Shown: piece by piece, positions 53,648-63,339 of the stretch
How the letters are laid out: each line of letters begins with the position of its first letter
Numbering within the stretch: position 1 is the first letter of the stretch
NCBI RefSeq assembly: GCF_001562255.1
Contig: NZ_CP014301.1
Location: 1,674,001 to 1,738,000, forward strand
From: Bosea sp. PAMC 26642
Lineage (GTDB): Bacteria > Pseudomonadota > Alphaproteobacteria > Rhizobiales > Beijerinckiaceae
Direction: 5' to 3'
Length of the DNA: 64,000 bases
The notes under the pieces: generated by a model
What the model saw: only the letters and a program-made list of their open reading frames with translations
What the model was told of the DNA's origin: nothing
Databases searched by the model: none
Program-made: the position numbers and the translations under genes

Positions 53648-55912
53648 TCACCCCGCCGCGGGCGCCAGCGGGCTCGGCGGCGGCACGGCCGAGATCGCCG
53701 CCGCTGCATTCGCACCCGCGCCTCCCTCCCCGCCGCGCACCGTCACGGCGTTGGAGGCGAACGGCACCTTGGCCTCATTCAGCGCGCGATAGACCCGCTT
53801 CAGCGCCTCGCGCTGCAGCATCGAGGCATGGTTGGGTTTGCCGGTGAATTTCAGCCGGATCACGACGGCGCTGTCGGTGATGTCGGCAACGCCCTGCATC
53901 TTGAGCTGCGCGATGAAATGCGGCCCGAATTCGGGGTCCTCCAGCAGAGCGAGGCCCGTCTTCTTGATGGTCTTGCGCGCCTGCTCGATATCGGCCGAAT
54001 GATCGAGCCGAACGTTGAACTTCACCGTCGCCCAGTCGCGGCTGGCATTGGTCAACGATTGGATCTGCCCGAAGGGCACGGTGTGGATCTGCCCGCTCTG
54101 ATGGCGCATCTGCATCGAGCGCAGCGAGATCTTCTCGACCGTTCCCTTGAGGCGCCCGGTATCGACGTATTCGCCAACGCGGAAGGCGTCCTCCAGCATG
54201 AAGAAGACGCCCGACACGATGTCGCGCACCAGCGCCTGCGAGCCGAATGAAATGGCGAGACCGAGAATGCCGAAGCCGGCGAGCAGCGGCCCGATATCGA
54301 CCCCCAGCCGCGACAGCACGATCAGAATGGTCAGGCCGACGACCGCGCCGAGCACCACGCCGCGCAGCACCGGCAGCACGGTCGCGAGCCGCGTCGGAAC
54401 GCTCTCACCATGCGCGTCGTCCTCTTCCGTCGGGCCGGTGGCCGTCCGCTTGGGCGTGTAGGCATCGAAGAAGGCGCGCAGGAACACGAGCGCGACCCAG
54501 CCGGCGAAGGCGAAGATCGCGACCCCGGCGGCCTGGCGCGAGAAGGCGGTGAACTGGCCCGTGCTCATGCCCAGCAGCAGACCGGCCCAGAGCCGCGCCA
54601 GGACGAAGAAACCCGCTGCCCACAAGACGCCGACCGCGCCTGCGCGAAGCGCCGCGCCGGTCGCGTGCGAGAGCGGCGTCGCGTCCGCCCCGACCTGGAG
54701 CCGTGCCGCCCGACAGTCGAGCAGGCTGCCGATCCCGACCGCGAGGATCGGGATGATGACGATCGCCGTCTGGGTCAGCGCGGCGGCCTCGGCCCAGCGC
54801 CCGCCATTGGCCATCATCGCCGCGGCATTGCCGACAACCCAGAGCGCCACTGCAGAGGCTATGTAGAACCAGGGCGCCATGAGTGCGATCAGGCGCCGCC
54901 ACGGCCCGGGCTCGGCCGAACCGTTCAGGATGAGCGCACCGAGATCTCGGCGCATGTCGTAAAACCACCAGACCTTGAAGACCAGCCCGAGCAGGCTCGA
55001 CAGGGCCAGTAGCCCGGCCACCGGCAGCGGACCCGACGAAACGCGGCTCGCCAGCAGGAGTCCGACGACGATCACCGGCGTCACCACGGCATAGACGATC
55101 AGCATCTTGAAATGGCGCTCCGCGCGCGGCAGCGGCATGATCCGGCGCTCCGGGGCGCCGGGCGCCAGCAGGAAACGCCCGACCGCGATATAGATGGCCC
55201 CGATCGCCGTACCGTTGGCGGCCGTCGTCAGCGTCGCGAGCGCGAGATCGGGCTCCGGCAGCCAGCCATTGCGTGTGAAGCGCGCCGCCGCCAGCGCGAG
55301 GATGATCATGGCCACATCCTGGAGGAGCCCCCAGGACGAGGCGATCAGGCGGGGCGTGAACTCTGGCCCCGAGGGCCGCAACTTGTGTGCAAACCATCTC
55401 GCGCTCACCAATCGGAACGCAGCGGCGACGGCGAGCGCCAGAAGCGCGATCAACACGATCCGCCACCCGGCGCTAAGCCCGGTCAGGCCGTTCAGATTGC
55501 CGCGCCAGGCCCGCTCCCAATCGCCCGGCAGCGCAGCGACGCTGGGAACGGCTGCCCTCCCATATTCGAGGCCGGCGACGAAATGATCCAGGAATGCGTC
55601 GATCTGGGTGACGATCGTCTCTTCCTCGACCACATGTGGTTGAACGGCCTCGGGCCTGGCCTTTGCTGGCATGGCCGCGGGAGCGGGCGTCGACCCCATC
55701 CGGATCTCGACCTGCCGGCCCTCGCTCGACAGCGCATCGACCATCTTGCGGATGGTCTCGGGCGTCTCGTCGCCCCGCAGGGTCAGGATGACCGGAGATT
55801 GAGCCGGGGCCTGCGTCGGCAAGGCAATGCTTGCCATTGCGATGGCCAGGAGAGCGAGAAGCCCCATGCGGGCTCGTCTCGGCACGACCCCGCCAGTTCC
55901 AGCGCGATCCAT
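53648..55912 (-). CDS. MscS-family mechanosensitive channel, large type
   Basis: A 754-residue channel of the MscS/MscK class that opens when membrane tension rises. It has a signal sequence (about 17-38, LLALLAIAMASIALPTQAPA), a periplasmic domain to about 130, some nine to eleven hydrophobic segments, and the MscS core. The pore helix is FGILGLAISFGSQALVRDIVSGVF, followed by FMLEDAFRVGEYVDTGRLKGTVE, which is the beta domain, and the C-terminal alpha-beta domain. It is larger than MscS (about 286 aa). The ATG at 55910-55912 follows a GGAGA ribosome-binding site. It probably protects against hypo-osmotic shock. Confidence 0.88.
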   Translation of the reverse strand: MDRAGTGGVVPRRARMGLLALLAIAMASIALPTQAPAQSPVILTLRGDETPETIRKMVDALSSEGRQVEIRMGSTPAPAAMPAKARPEAVQPHVVEEETIVTQIDAFLDHFVAGLEYGRAAVPSVAALPGDWERAWRGNLNGLTGLSAGWRIVLIALLALAVAAAFRLVSARWFAHKLRPSGPEFTPRLIASSWGLLQDVAMIILALAAARFTRNGWLPEPDLALATLTTAANGTAIGAIYIAVGRFLLAPGAPERRIMPLPRAERHFKMLIVYAVVTPVIVVGLLLASRVSSGPLPVAGLLALSSLLGLVFKVWWFYDMRRDLGALILNGSAEPGPWRRLIALMAPWFYIASAVALWVVGNAAAMMANGGRWAEAAALTQTAIVIIPILAVGIGSLLDCRAARLQVGADATPLSHATGAALRAGAVGVLWAAGFFVLARLWAGLLLGMSTGQFTAFSRQAAGVAIFAFAGWVALVFLRAFFDAYTPKRTATGPTEEDDAHGESVPTRLATVLPVLRGVVLGAVVGLTILIVLSRLGVDIGPLLAGFGILGLAISFGSQALVRDIVSGVFFMLEDAFRVGEYVDTGRLKGTVEKISLRSMQMRHQSGQIHTVPFGQIQSLTNASRDWATVKFNVRLDHSADIEQARKTIKKTGLALLEDPEFGPHFIAQLKMQGVADITDSAVVIRLKFTGKPNHASMLQREALKRVYRALNEAKVPFASNAVTVRGGEGGAGANAAAAISAVPPPSPLAPAAG

Positions 55913-55979
55913 CGCTCGTCTCCGTTCCTCTTCTAGCAGCGAGAATGCGTATCCGCTCGCCCTTGGCAACCGCCGCGTT

Positions 55980-57164
55980 TCAGCGCCGCTGCAGCCAGCC
56001 GCCAAGCCGCGACACCGCCTCCTCGCACTCCGCCAGCGAGCCGGCGAAGGACAGGCGGATCGTGCGCGACCCGCGTCCCTCGTCGAAATCCAGACCCGGC
56101 GTGATCGCGACGTGACTCTGCTCCAGAACATCCCGGCAGAACTGCATGGAATCGTTGGAATATCGCCCGATATCGCAATAGATGTAGAACGCGCCGTCCA
56201 CGGGCCGAAAATCGCCGAGCCCGATCTCCGGCAGCGCCTTCAGCAGGAAGGCGCGGTTCTCCGCATAGCCCGCCTTGATCGCCTCGCATTCCGCCGTCGC
56301 CTCGAAGGCCGCCTCACCCGCGACCTGGCTGAGATAGGGCACCGAGATCGAGAAATTCTGCTGCAGCCGCTCGATCGTGCGCACCATGCGCTCCGGCACC
56401 ACGAGCCAGCCGACGCGCCAGCCGGTCATGCAGTAGTACTTCGAAAATGAGTTGACGATGATCGCGTCGGGATCGGCCACCAGCGCCGTCGTCGCCGGCG
56501 CCTCGTAGGTCAGCCCGTGATAGATCTCGTCGGAGATGTACCAGAGCCCGAGCCGGCGGCATTCCGCCGCCACGGCCGCGATCGCGTCCGGCGCCATCAC
56601 CACCCCGGTCGGGTTGGCCGGACTCATCGTCAGCACGCCCGCCAGGGGCTTCCCAGAATGCGCTTTGGCGATCAACTCCGGCGTCAGCGCGAAGCGCGTC
56701 TCCGGCCCGACCTCGATGGCCACCGGCTCCAGCCCAAGCGCGATCAGGATGTTGCGATAGGCCGGATAGCCCGGCGCGGTGATGGCGACGCGCGCGCCCG
56801 GCTGGAAACAGGCCAGGAACGCCAGGATAAAGCCGCCCGACGAGCCCGTCGTCACCACGATGCGCTGCGCCGCCACGCTGACGCCATACGCGTCCTGGTA
56901 ATGTCGCGCGATGCGCTCCCTCAGCGAATCCGTGCCGAGCGCCTGAGTATATCCGATGCGGCCATGCTCCAGCGCCCGTGATGCCGCCGCCCGGATCGAG
57001 GCCGGCGTCGGCGCCGAGGGCTGGCCGACCTCCATATGTATCACCGAGCCGCCGGCCCGCTCGATCGCAGCAGCCTGGTTCATCACGTCCATGACGATAA
57101 AGGGCGAGACCGCCTGCGCGCGCGCCGCGAGCATGGGGGCAAAGGCGGAATCTGACTTGCTCAT
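55980..57164 (-). CDS. PLP-dependent aminotransferase, class I/II
   Basis: A 394-residue aminotransferase of the AspB/AraT-like fold-type I group. It has the PLP lysine in NSFSKYYCMTGWRVG (about residues 227-241), ANPTG, and the Asp-Tyr-containing YISDEIYHGLTYE. An Arg near the end (SRTIRLSFAG) binds the substrate carboxylate. I chose the ATG at 57162-57164 (MSKSDSAFAPMLAARA). The amino-acid substrate is not evident. It differs in sequence from the enzyme at 16277. It is divergent from the DsbA-like gene. Confidence 0.87.
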   Translation of the reverse strand: MSKSDSAFAPMLAARAQAVSPFIVMDVMNQAAAIERAGGSVIHMEVGQPSAPTPASIRAAASRALEHGRIGYTQALGTDSLRERIARHYQDAYGVSVAAQRIVVTTGSSGGFILAFLACFQPGARVAITAPGYPAYRNILIALGLEPVAIEVGPETRFALTPELIAKAHSGKPLAGVLTMSPANPTGVVMAPDAIAAVAAECRRLGLWYISDEIYHGLTYEAPATTALVADPDAIIVNSFSKYYCMTGWRVGWLVVPERMVRTIERLQQNFSISVPYLSQVAGEAAFEATAECEAIKAGYAENRAFLLKALPEIGLGDFRPVDGAFYIYCDIGRYSNDSMQFCRDVLEQSHVAITPGLDFDEGRGSRTIRLSFAGSLAECEEAVSRLGGWLQRR

Positions 57165-57301
57165 GCCGGCTGCCGTAACCGAGCAACCCCTTCCCCGCAA
57201 CCGCTGGCAGAGCTGTGATTTGACGCCGGCATGACAACGTCACAGAAGCAGGGCAACCCGATGCTCCGCGACCCGGCCGGCGAGCCGAAAGGATTGACGA
57301 C

Positions 57302-58108
57302 ATGGTTTTGACCCTTGGGCTCCGCCCGGTTCTCGCCCGGCTGCTGAAGCCGGTCCTGCTGGCCTTCTGCGCGCTCGGCCTCGCCGGCTCGCTGGCCTCC
57401 GCCCAGGCCCCTGCGCTCACGCCCGAGCAGCGCAAGGCCGTGATGGCCCTCGTCCGCGAGGTGATCCTGCAGAATCCCGAGATCATCCAGGAGGCGATGG
57501 TCGAGCTCGAACGCCGCAACAGTGTCGCGCAGGCGGAGGCGCAGCGCAGTGCCGTTACGGCCGAAATGGCCCGACTGATCGATCCGAAGACATCGGCGAT
57601 CGTCGGCAATCCCCAGGGCGACGTCACCATCGTCGAGTTCATGGATTACAATTGCGGCTTCTGCAAAAGGGCGCTGGAGGATGTCCGTGCGCTCACCAAG
57701 GACGACCCCAAGCTCAAGGTCGTGATCAAGGACTTCCCGATTTTGGGGCCCGATTCGGTCGAGGCCAGCCGCGTCGCGGTCGCGGCCATGACCCAGCTTC
57801 AGGGCCCGAAATACTTCGAGTTTCACAACAGGCTGATGGCGACCAAGGGCCGGATCAACGGCGTCAAGGCACTTGAAATCGCCAAGGAGGCCGGGGCCGA
57901 TGTCGAGCGGCTGAAGAAGGACATGGACTCCGCGCAGACCAAAGCCGTGATCGAGGACACGGTGGCGCTGGGCGACCGGCTCGGCCTGACCGGCACGCCA
58001 GCCTTCATCCTTGCCGACGAAGTCATCTTCGGCGCGGTCGGCCAGGCAGCGCTCAAGGCCAAGATCGACTCCGTCCGCAAATGCGGCAAGGCGACCTGCA
58101 GCGGCTGA
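57302..58108 (+). CDS. DsbA/thioredoxin-like periplasmic thiol oxidoreductase
   Basis: A 268-residue secreted thiol-disulfide protein of the Com1/DsbA-like class. It has a signal peptide ending at SLASAQ (about 35), a coiled helical region (about 40-95, ending EMARLIDP), and a thioredoxin-fold domain with the active-site Cys118-Gly-Phe-Cys121, in FMDYNCGFCKRAL, and the cis-proline TGTPAFI. A second cysteine pair (261 and 266) at the C-terminus may form a disulfide. The helical insertion fits bacterial Com1-type proteins. It probably forms or isomerises disulfides in the periplasm. No membrane partner DsbB/DsbD is adjacent. Confidence 0.88.
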   Translation: MVLTLGLRPVLARLLKPVLLAFCALGLAGSLASAQAPALTPEQRKAVMALVREVILQNPEIIQEAMVELERRNSVAQAEAQRSAVTAEMARLIDPKTSAIVGNPQGDVTIVEFMDYNCGFCKRALEDVRALTKDDPKLKVVIKDFPILGPDSVEASRVAVAAMTQLQGPKYFEFHNRLMATKGRINGVKALEIAKEAGADVERLKKDMDSAQTKAVIEDTVALGDRLGLTGTPAFILADEVIFGAVGQAALKAKIDSVRKCGKATCSG

Positions 58109-58210
58109 TCACGTCGGACTTCGGTCGGCATCAGGCTTCCCCTGCCGGCCCGCAGCGTTTATGAGAGCGACGTCTGCCGCTTTCGGGCGGCGCTGGAATC
58201 AACGCGCGCC

Positions 58211-58669
58211 ATGGTCGCCGTCCACGTTCTCAACGGTCCCAATCTCAATCTGCTCGGCACCCGCGAACCGGCCACCTATGGCGCGGTCACGCTGGCCGGC
58301 GTCGAGGCGCGGCTGAAGGCGAAGGCGGATGCCGCCGGCGTCGAGCTGACCTTCCGCCAGACCAACTACGAGGGCGAGCTCGTCACCTTCATCCAGGAGG
58401 CGGGCCTTGCCGGCGCGGGCGTCATCATCAATGCCGGCGCCTACACCCACACTTCGGTCGCACTGCGCGACGCGATCAAGGGCACCGAAGCGCTGGCGAT
58501 CGAGGTCCACGTCTCGAATGTCCATGCCCGCGAGGACTTCCGGCACCATTCCTACATGGCGCCGGTCTGCGTCGGCGTGATCTGCGGCTTCGGTGTCGCC
58601 AGCTACGACCTCGCTTTCGACGCGATCGTGCCTCTTCTCGAAAAGCGCGCTGCGAAACCGGCCGCCTGA
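58211..58669 (+). CDS. aroQ: 3-Dehydroquinate dehydratase, type II
   Basis: AroQ converts 3-dehydroquinate to 3-dehydroshikimate in the shikimate pathway. The 152-residue protein begins [18 protein letters not shown] (7-24), where Arg and Tyr line the active site, then has [32 protein letters not shown] and [19 protein letters not shown] with the catalytic histidine. Its position before accB and accC is conserved in Rhizobiales. Confidence 0.96.
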   Translation: MVAVHVLNGPNLNLLGTREPATYGAVTLAGVEARLKAKADAAGVELTFRQTNYEGELVTFIQEAGLAGAGVIINAGAYTHTSVALRDAIKGTEALAIEVHVSNVHAREDFRHHSYMAPVCVGVICGFGVASYDLAFDAIVPLLEKRAAKPAA

Positions 58670-58745
58670 ATTACCCGTATCCCTGGGACGGCTCCTCTCT
58701 GCAGCCGCTGCCCCTCATGAACACATGACGAAGACGGACACCGCC

Positions 58746-59204
58746 ATGGCGACCAAGAGCCCGATCGACCCCGAACTGGTGCGCGAACTCGCCCAGCTTC
58801 TCAACGAGACCGATCTGACCGAGATCGAGGTCGAGAAGGGCGATCTGCGCGTCCGCGTCGCCCGCACCATCACCGCGACCGTGCAGGTGCCCGCCCCCAT
58901 GGCGCAGGCCGCCCCGCTGGCGGCGCCCGCCGCCGCAGCCCCCGCCGAAGGAAAGGCCGCTGCCGCCCATCCCGGCGCCGTTGCGTCGCCGATGGTCGGC
59001 ACCGCCTATCGCCGCTCCTCGCCGGAGGCAAAGCCCTTCGTCGAGATCGGCTCGGTCGTTAAGGCAGGCGACCGGCTGTTGCTGGTCGAGGCGATGAAGA
59101 CCTTCAACGACATCGTCGCGCCGCGTGCCGGCAAGGTCGTCGCCATTCTGGTCGAGGACGGGCAGCCGGTCGAATACGGCGAGCCGCTCCTGGTGATCGA
59201 GTGA
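58746..59204 (+). CDS. accB: Biotin carboxyl carrier protein of acetyl-CoA carboxylase
   Basis: AccB carries carboxybiotin between AccC and the carboxyltransferase in fatty-acid synthesis. The 152-residue protein has an N-terminal helical region ([20 protein letters not shown]), an Ala/Pro-rich linker (about 45-78), and the biotinyl domain with the biotin-accepting Lys118 in [11 protein letters not shown] chose the ATG at 58746; another in-frame ATG at 58725 would give 159 residues. It is followed directly by accC, and its stop overlaps a GTG that could start a longer AccC. Confidence 0.95.
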   Translation: MATKSPIDPELVRELAQLLNETDLTEIEVEKGDLRVRVARTITATVQVPAPMAQAAPLAAPAAAAPAEGKAAAAHPGAVASPMVGTAYRRSSPEAKPFVEIGSVVKAGDRLLLVEAMKTFNDIVAPRAGKVVAILVEDGQPVEYGEPLLVIE

Positions 59205-59233
59205 CCGGCGCACGGGATACGGACGGCTTCAAG

Positions 59234-60595
59234 ATGTTCGACAAGATCCTGATCGCCAACCGGGGAGAGATCGCGCTTCGCGTGCTGCGCGCCGCCAAGG
59301 AGCTCGGCATCGCCACCGTCGCGGTGCACTCGACCGCCGACGCCAACGCCATGCATGTGCGTCTCGCCGACGAGAGCGTCTGCATCGGCCCGCCCTCGGC
59401 CCGCGAGAGCTATCTCAACATCCCGGCCCTGATCGCCGCCTGCGAGATCACCGGCGCCGACGCGGTCCATCCCGGCTACGGCTTCCTCTCCGAGAACGCC
59501 CGCTTCGCCGAGATCCTCGATCGGCACAAAATCACCTTCATCGGCCCCAAGGCCGAGCATATCCGCAGCATGGGCGACAAGATCGAAGCCAAGCGCACGG
59601 CAAAGGCGCTCGGCATCCCCTGCGTTCCGGGCTCCGAAGGTGGCGTCACCGACGACGACGAGGCCCTGCGCATCGCCGCCGAGATCGGCTTCCCCGTCAT
59701 TATCAAGGCGGCGTCCGGTGGCGGCGGCAAGGGCATGAAGGTTGTGCGCAGCGAGGAGGAGATGTCCGTCTCACTCTCCACCGCGCGCACCGAAGCCAAG
59801 GCCAATTTCGGCGACGACGCGGTCTATATCGAGAAGTACCTCGAAAAACCGCGCCATATCGAGATCCAGGTGCTCGGCGACGGCAAAGGCCACGCCATCC
59901 ATCTCGGCGAGCGCGACTGCTCGCTGCAGCGCCGCCACCAGAAGGTCTGGGAGGAAGGTCCCTCTCCTGCCCTCAACGCCGGCGAGCGCGACAGGATCGG
60001 CACGGTCTGCGCCGAAGCCATGGCCAAGCTCGGCTATCTCGGCGCCGGCACCATCGAATTCCTCTACGGGGACGGCGAGTTCTACTTCATCGAGATGAAC
60101 ACCCGCATCCAGGTCGAGCACCCGGTCACCGAGATGATCACCGGCATCGACCTCGTCAACGAGCAAATCCGCATCGCTGCCGGCGCGCCCCTTTCGATCC
60201 GGCAACAGGACGTCGTCATCGAGGGCCACGCCATCGAATGCCGCGTCAACGCCGAGCATCCCGCGACTTTCCGGCCCTCGCCCGGCAAGATCGCCTCGTT
60301 CCATACGCCCGGCGGCCTCGGCGTCCGCGTCGATTCGGCCGCCTATCAGGGCTACACGATCCCGCCGCACTACGATTCGCTGGTCGGCAAGCTGATCGTC
60401 CATGGCCGCAACCGGGCGGAATGCCTGATGCGCCTGCGCCGCTCGCTCGACGAATTCGTCGTCGACGGCGTCGACACAACCCTGCCTTTGTTCCGCACGC
60501 TGGTGCGCAACCCCGACATCCTCAACGGCGACTACAACATCCACTGGCTGGAGAAGTTTTTGGCCGCAGGCGGCATGGGCGAAGAAACCGCGTGA
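59234..60595 (+). CDS. accC: Biotin carboxylase subunit of acetyl-CoA carboxylase
   Basis: AccC carboxylates biotin on AccB using ATP and bicarbonate. The 453-residue protein begins [17 protein letters not shown], has the ATP-grasp loop [12 protein letters not shown] (about 159-170), [19 protein letters not shown], and [16 protein letters not shown] with the catalytic Glu and Arg. I chose the ATG at 59234; a GTG at 59201 overlapping the accB stop would add 11 residues. It is homologous to the N-terminal part of the carboxylase at 26291, but this copy lacks the fused carrier. Confidence 0.96.
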   Translation: MFDKILIANRGEIALRVLRAAKELGIATVAVHSTADANAMHVRLADESVCIGPPSARESYLNIPALIAACEITGADAVHPGYGFLSENARFAEILDRHKITFIGPKAEHIRSMGDKIEAKRTAKALGIPCVPGSEGGVTDDDEALRIAAEIGFPVIIKAASGGGGKGMKVVRSEEEMSVSLSTARTEAKANFGDDAVYIEKYLEKPRHIEIQVLGDGKGHAIHLGERDCSLQRRHQKVWEEGPSPALNAGERDRIGTVCAEAMAKLGYLGAGTIEFLYGDGEFYFIEMNTRIQVEHPVTEMITGIDLVNEQIRIAAGAPLSIRQQDVVIEGHAIECRVNAEHPATFRPSPGKIASFHTPGGLGVRVDSAAYQGYTIPPHYDSLVGKLIVHGRNRAECLMRLRRSLDEFVVDGVDTTLPLFRTLVRNPDILNGDYNIHWLEKFLAAGGMGEETA

Positions 60596-60600
60596 TCCTC

Positions 60601-60712
60601 CGCCGTCATCCCGGACGCAGCGAAGCGGAGATCCGGGATCCATCGTAAGGCACGGCGGCGCTTTACGATGGATCCCGGATCGGCGCGGCTCCGCCGCTTG
60701 TCCGGGATGACA
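60601..60712. repeat. Family A palindromic repeat between accC and aat
   Basis: A clear full copy with left arm CGTCATCCCGGACGCAGC and GATCCGGGATCCATCGTAAG, and right arm CTTTACGATGGATCCCGGAT and GCTTGTCCGGGATGACAG. The genes on either side are codirectional, so the hairpin may separate their expression. Confidence 0.93.
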
Positions 60713-60767
60713 GTGCGCGAATGACAAGCCGTTTGACTCTACCCCGCCCCCGCGCTCCCCTGCCCTT

Positions 60768-61448
60768 ATGAAAGCCCGCTCCGTGCCCGTCCGCTCGCCG
60801 GTGATCACGCCCGAGGTGATGCTGCGCGCCTATGCCGCCGGCATTTTCCCGATGGCCGAGAGCGCCGACGATCCGAGCCTCTTCTGGGTCGAGCCTGAGA
60901 TTCGCGGCGTCATCCCCCTCGATCGCTTCCATCTGCCGGCGCGACTTGCCCGCACCGTCCGTGCCGACCGCTTCGAAATTCGGATCGACAGCACCTTCGA
61001 GCAGGTCATCGGCGCCTGCGCCGAATCGAAGCCTGACCGCCCCGAAACCTGGATCAACGATCGCATCCGCGGAATTTTCTCGGATCTGTTCCACCTTGGC
61101 CACGCCCACACGGTCGAGTGCTGGCGCAACGATCGACTCGTCGGCGGACTCTACGGCCTGGCTCTGGGCAGCGCCTTCTTCGGGGAAAGCATGTTCCATC
61201 GCGAGACCGACGCCTCGAAGGTCGCGCTGGTCCATCTCGTCGCTCGGCTGCGGCGCGGCGGCTTCGGCCTGCTCGACGCCCAGTTCCAGACCAGCCACCT
61301 GTCGCAGTTCGGCACGCTCGAAGTGCCGCGCGAAGCGTACCGTATCCTGCTCGAACGAGCCGTGGCAGGCACCGGCGACTGGTCGCCCTGGCCGGCTGGC
61401 CATGTCGTGACCGGCTTGGACGTGCTGGCGGAACTCGCCGACGCCTGA
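60768..61448 (+). CDS. aat: Leucyl/phenylalanyl-tRNA--protein transferase
   Basis: Aat attaches Leu or Phe to proteins with N-terminal Arg or Lys, marking them for ClpAP degradation. The 226-residue product has [20 protein letters not shown] (13-32), [36 protein letters not shown] and [21 protein letters not shown], all family signatures. Length is normal. It follows accC beyond a palindromic repeat and ends nine bases before the convergent DUF2155 gene. Confidence 0.95.
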   Translation: MKARSVPVRSPVITPEVMLRAYAAGIFPMAESADDPSLFWVEPEIRGVIPLDRFHLPARLARTVRADRFEIRIDSTFEQVIGACAESKPDRPETWINDRIRGIFSDLFHLGHAHTVECWRNDRLVGGLYGLALGSAFFGESMFHRETDASKVALVHLVARLRRGGFGLLDAQFQTSHLSQFGTLEVPREAYRILLERAVAGTGDWSPWPAGHVVTGLDVLAELADA

Positions 61449-61456
61449 GCGAGCCC

Positions 61457-62101
61457 TCAGTTGCCGCCGCGCGAGGGGTCCGGCCCAACATTGCGGTTGG
61501 GGATCGGATTGGTCGGGAAGAAGCGCTGGCTTGGCGCCTGCTGCGGCGCCACCGGCACGCCCTGCGGCGGCAATACGTCTATGCGCTGGCCAGGCAGCGG
61601 CGACACCGGCGGCTGGAGCACGTCGCGCGCCGGCGCAGGCCGCGGCGGCCGGCGCGGTTCCTCGGCGACAGGCGCCTCGGGTTCCCTCGGATCGACCACC
61701 AGCTCGGTGCCGCCTTTGCAGTCGGTCAGCCAGACATCGTAGATCGCGTGCTCGACGCCATGCAGGCCGGGGCTCGCCGCATACATCCAGCCGGTGAAGA
61801 TGCGCCGGTATTCGTTGTTGAACGTCACCTCGTCGACCTCGGTGAAGGTCGTGGTCTGGGGCGCTTCGGTCGGCGGCCGCGTCCAGCAGACGCGCGGCGT
61901 CAGCTGCAGCGCACCGAACTGCACCGTCTCGTCGATGGCGACCTCGAAGGAGATGATCCGCCCGGTGATCTTGTCGAGCCCGGCGAAGACGGCGGTCGGA
62001 TTGCGGATGCGGTCGGCATGGGCCGGTCCCGGCAGCGCGAGCGAGAGCAGAAAGGACGAAACCAGTCCGGCAACGGCCGAAGGGCGGCGGAGAAGCGACA
62101 T
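61457..62101 (-). CDS. DUF2155 domain-containing periplasmic protein
   Basis: A 214-residue exported protein of the DUF2155 family. Signal peptide: MSLLRRPSAVAGLVSSFLLS to PAHA (about 30). The domain (about 36-130) has FAGLDKITGRIISFEVAIDE, VQFGALQLTPRVCWTRPPTE and GWMYAASPGLHGVEHAIYDVWL, with two conserved cysteines. The C-terminus is Pro/Arg-rich and low-complexity. The ATG at 62099-62101 gives the signal peptide; the longer frame does not. Its molecular role is unknown, but it always travels with accBC-aat-NDUFA12 in Rhizobiales. Confidence 0.9.
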   Translation of the reverse strand: MSLLRRPSAVAGLVSSFLLSLALPGPAHADRIRNPTAVFAGLDKITGRIISFEVAIDETVQFGALQLTPRVCWTRPPTEAPQTTTFTEVDEVTFNNEYRRIFTGWMYAASPGLHGVEHAIYDVWLTDCKGGTELVVDPREPEAPVAEEPRRPPRPAPARDVLQPPVSPLPGQRIDVLPPQGVPVAPQQAPSQRFFPTNPIPNRNVGPDPSRGGN

Positions 62102-62203
62102 GCTGCGCACGAATCTCTCAAAAGGGGGCGGCCGATGCCGCGCCGCCCGCGCAGTAACACGCCAAAGGCAGCGGAAAAAGGGCGCTTCCTGCACGGTCGC
62201 CAC

Positions 62204-62734
62204 TTACGGAAGGCCAAAGCCCGTCAGCCCGATCAGGCCCCCGAGGGCCAGCACGGCGAGCGGGTGCAGGCGTGTCAGGGTCATCACGGCGGCACTCGCG
62301 GCGGCGATCGCCAACAGGACCCATTCATGGGTTGTCGCCTGCCCGATCAGTACGGCGCTGGCTGCAACGAGGCCCGCCGTGATCGGGACGAGGCCGGCCT
62401 GGACAATGCGGCGCCAGGGCCTGTCCCGGAACCGCTCCCACAGATGCATGACGATGCCGAGCAGCAGCGACGAGATGCCGAAATTGGCGACCGAGGCGAC
62501 GAGCAGGCCGAGCGGCCCCGCCAGCTGCCACCCGACCAGCGGCACGATCATCATGTTGGGACCCGGAGCAGCCTGCGCCAGCGCAAACAGCGCCCCGAAC
62601 TCCCGCGCCGTCATCCAGTGATGCAGGTCGACGACCTGCCGCTGCAACTCCGGCAGCATGGTGTTGCCGCCGCCGAAGGCCAGCATCGAAAGCTGCGCGA
62701 AGATCAGGAAGAGCGTCAGCGGCGTCGGGGTCAC
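62204..62734 (-). CDS. Chromate transporter, C-terminal half (ChrA family)
   Basis: A 176-residue membrane protein corresponding to one half of ChrA. It has the family start LTLFLIFAQLSMLAFGGGNT, then ALAQAAPGPNMMIVPLVGW and about five hydrophobic segments. The GTG start (62732-62734) overlaps the preceding half's stop as GTGA, so the two halves are coupled. Split ChrA pairs are known and act together. Whether chromate or another anion is moved cannot be told from sequence. Confidence 0.85.
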   Translation of the reverse strand: MTPTPLTLFLIFAQLSMLAFGGGNTMLPELQRQVVDLHHWMTAREFGALFALAQAAPGPNMMIVPLVGWQLAGPLGLLVASVANFGISSLLLGIVMHLWERFRDRPWRRIVQAGLVPITAGLVAASAVLIGQATTHEWVLLAIAAASAAVMTLTRLHPLAVLALGGLIGLTGFGLP

Positions 62735-63324
62735 CGCTCGAACCTCCAGCTTGCCAGGATGCCGAGCGGCGCCATGACCAGAAGCGTTGGCACGAGCGGC
62801 AGCCTCAGCACGGCCACGGCCAGCACGACGAGCGCCGCGATCGCGAGCCCGACCGGCCGGCGGCGCAGCGGCAGCCCGATCTTGATCGTGGTCGAGATCA
62901 GAAGGCCTGCCGCGGCGGCCGCGAGACCGGCGAAGAAATGGCGCAGATGCGGGTCGTCGGCATAGCGCGCATAGACCACGCCGAGTCCGATCACGATCAC
63001 CGTCGGCGCAGCGAGAATCCCCAGCAACCCCGCGAGGGCGCCGGGCACCCCGCGGAACTTCAGCCCGACCGCGACCGACATGTTGATCGCATTGCCGCCG
63101 GGCATGAACTGGCAGACGCCGAGCAGTTCGGTGAACGCCTCGGGGTTCAGCCATCTGCGGCGCTCGACCAGCATGTCTCGCAGCATCGGCAGCACGCCGC
63201 CAAAGCCCGTCAGGCCGAGCATGAGGAAGGCGAGGAAGATCTGCGGCGTGGTCGGCCGGGTCTGCTCGGGCCCCGGATCGGTGACATCAGCCGCCGAGGG
63301 CGTCGTGAAATCCTGCGACGGCAC
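62731..63324 (-). CDS. Chromate transporter, N-terminal half (ChrA family)
   Basis: The partner half, 197 residues, with LMLGLTGFGGVLPMLRDMLV and VCQFMPGGNAINMSVAVGL, the family's conserved glycine-rich motifs, and five or so hydrophobic segments. It precedes the other half with a GTGA overlap. The first 25 residues are hydrophilic. The gene is between NDUFA12 and DUF2155, which are neighbours in related genomes, so the pair may be an insertion. Confidence 0.86.
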   Translation of the reverse strand: MPSQDFTTPSAADVTDPGPEQTRPTTPQIFLAFLMLGLTGFGGVLPMLRDMLVERRRWLNPEAFTELLGVCQFMPGGNAINMSVAVGLKFRGVPGALAGLLGILAAPTVIVIGLGVVYARYADDPHLRHFFAGLAAAAAGLLISTTIKIGLPLRRRPVGLAIAALVVLAVAVLRLPLVPTLLVMAPLGILASWRFER

Positions 63325-63339
63325 CTGTCGGATGCCGAC

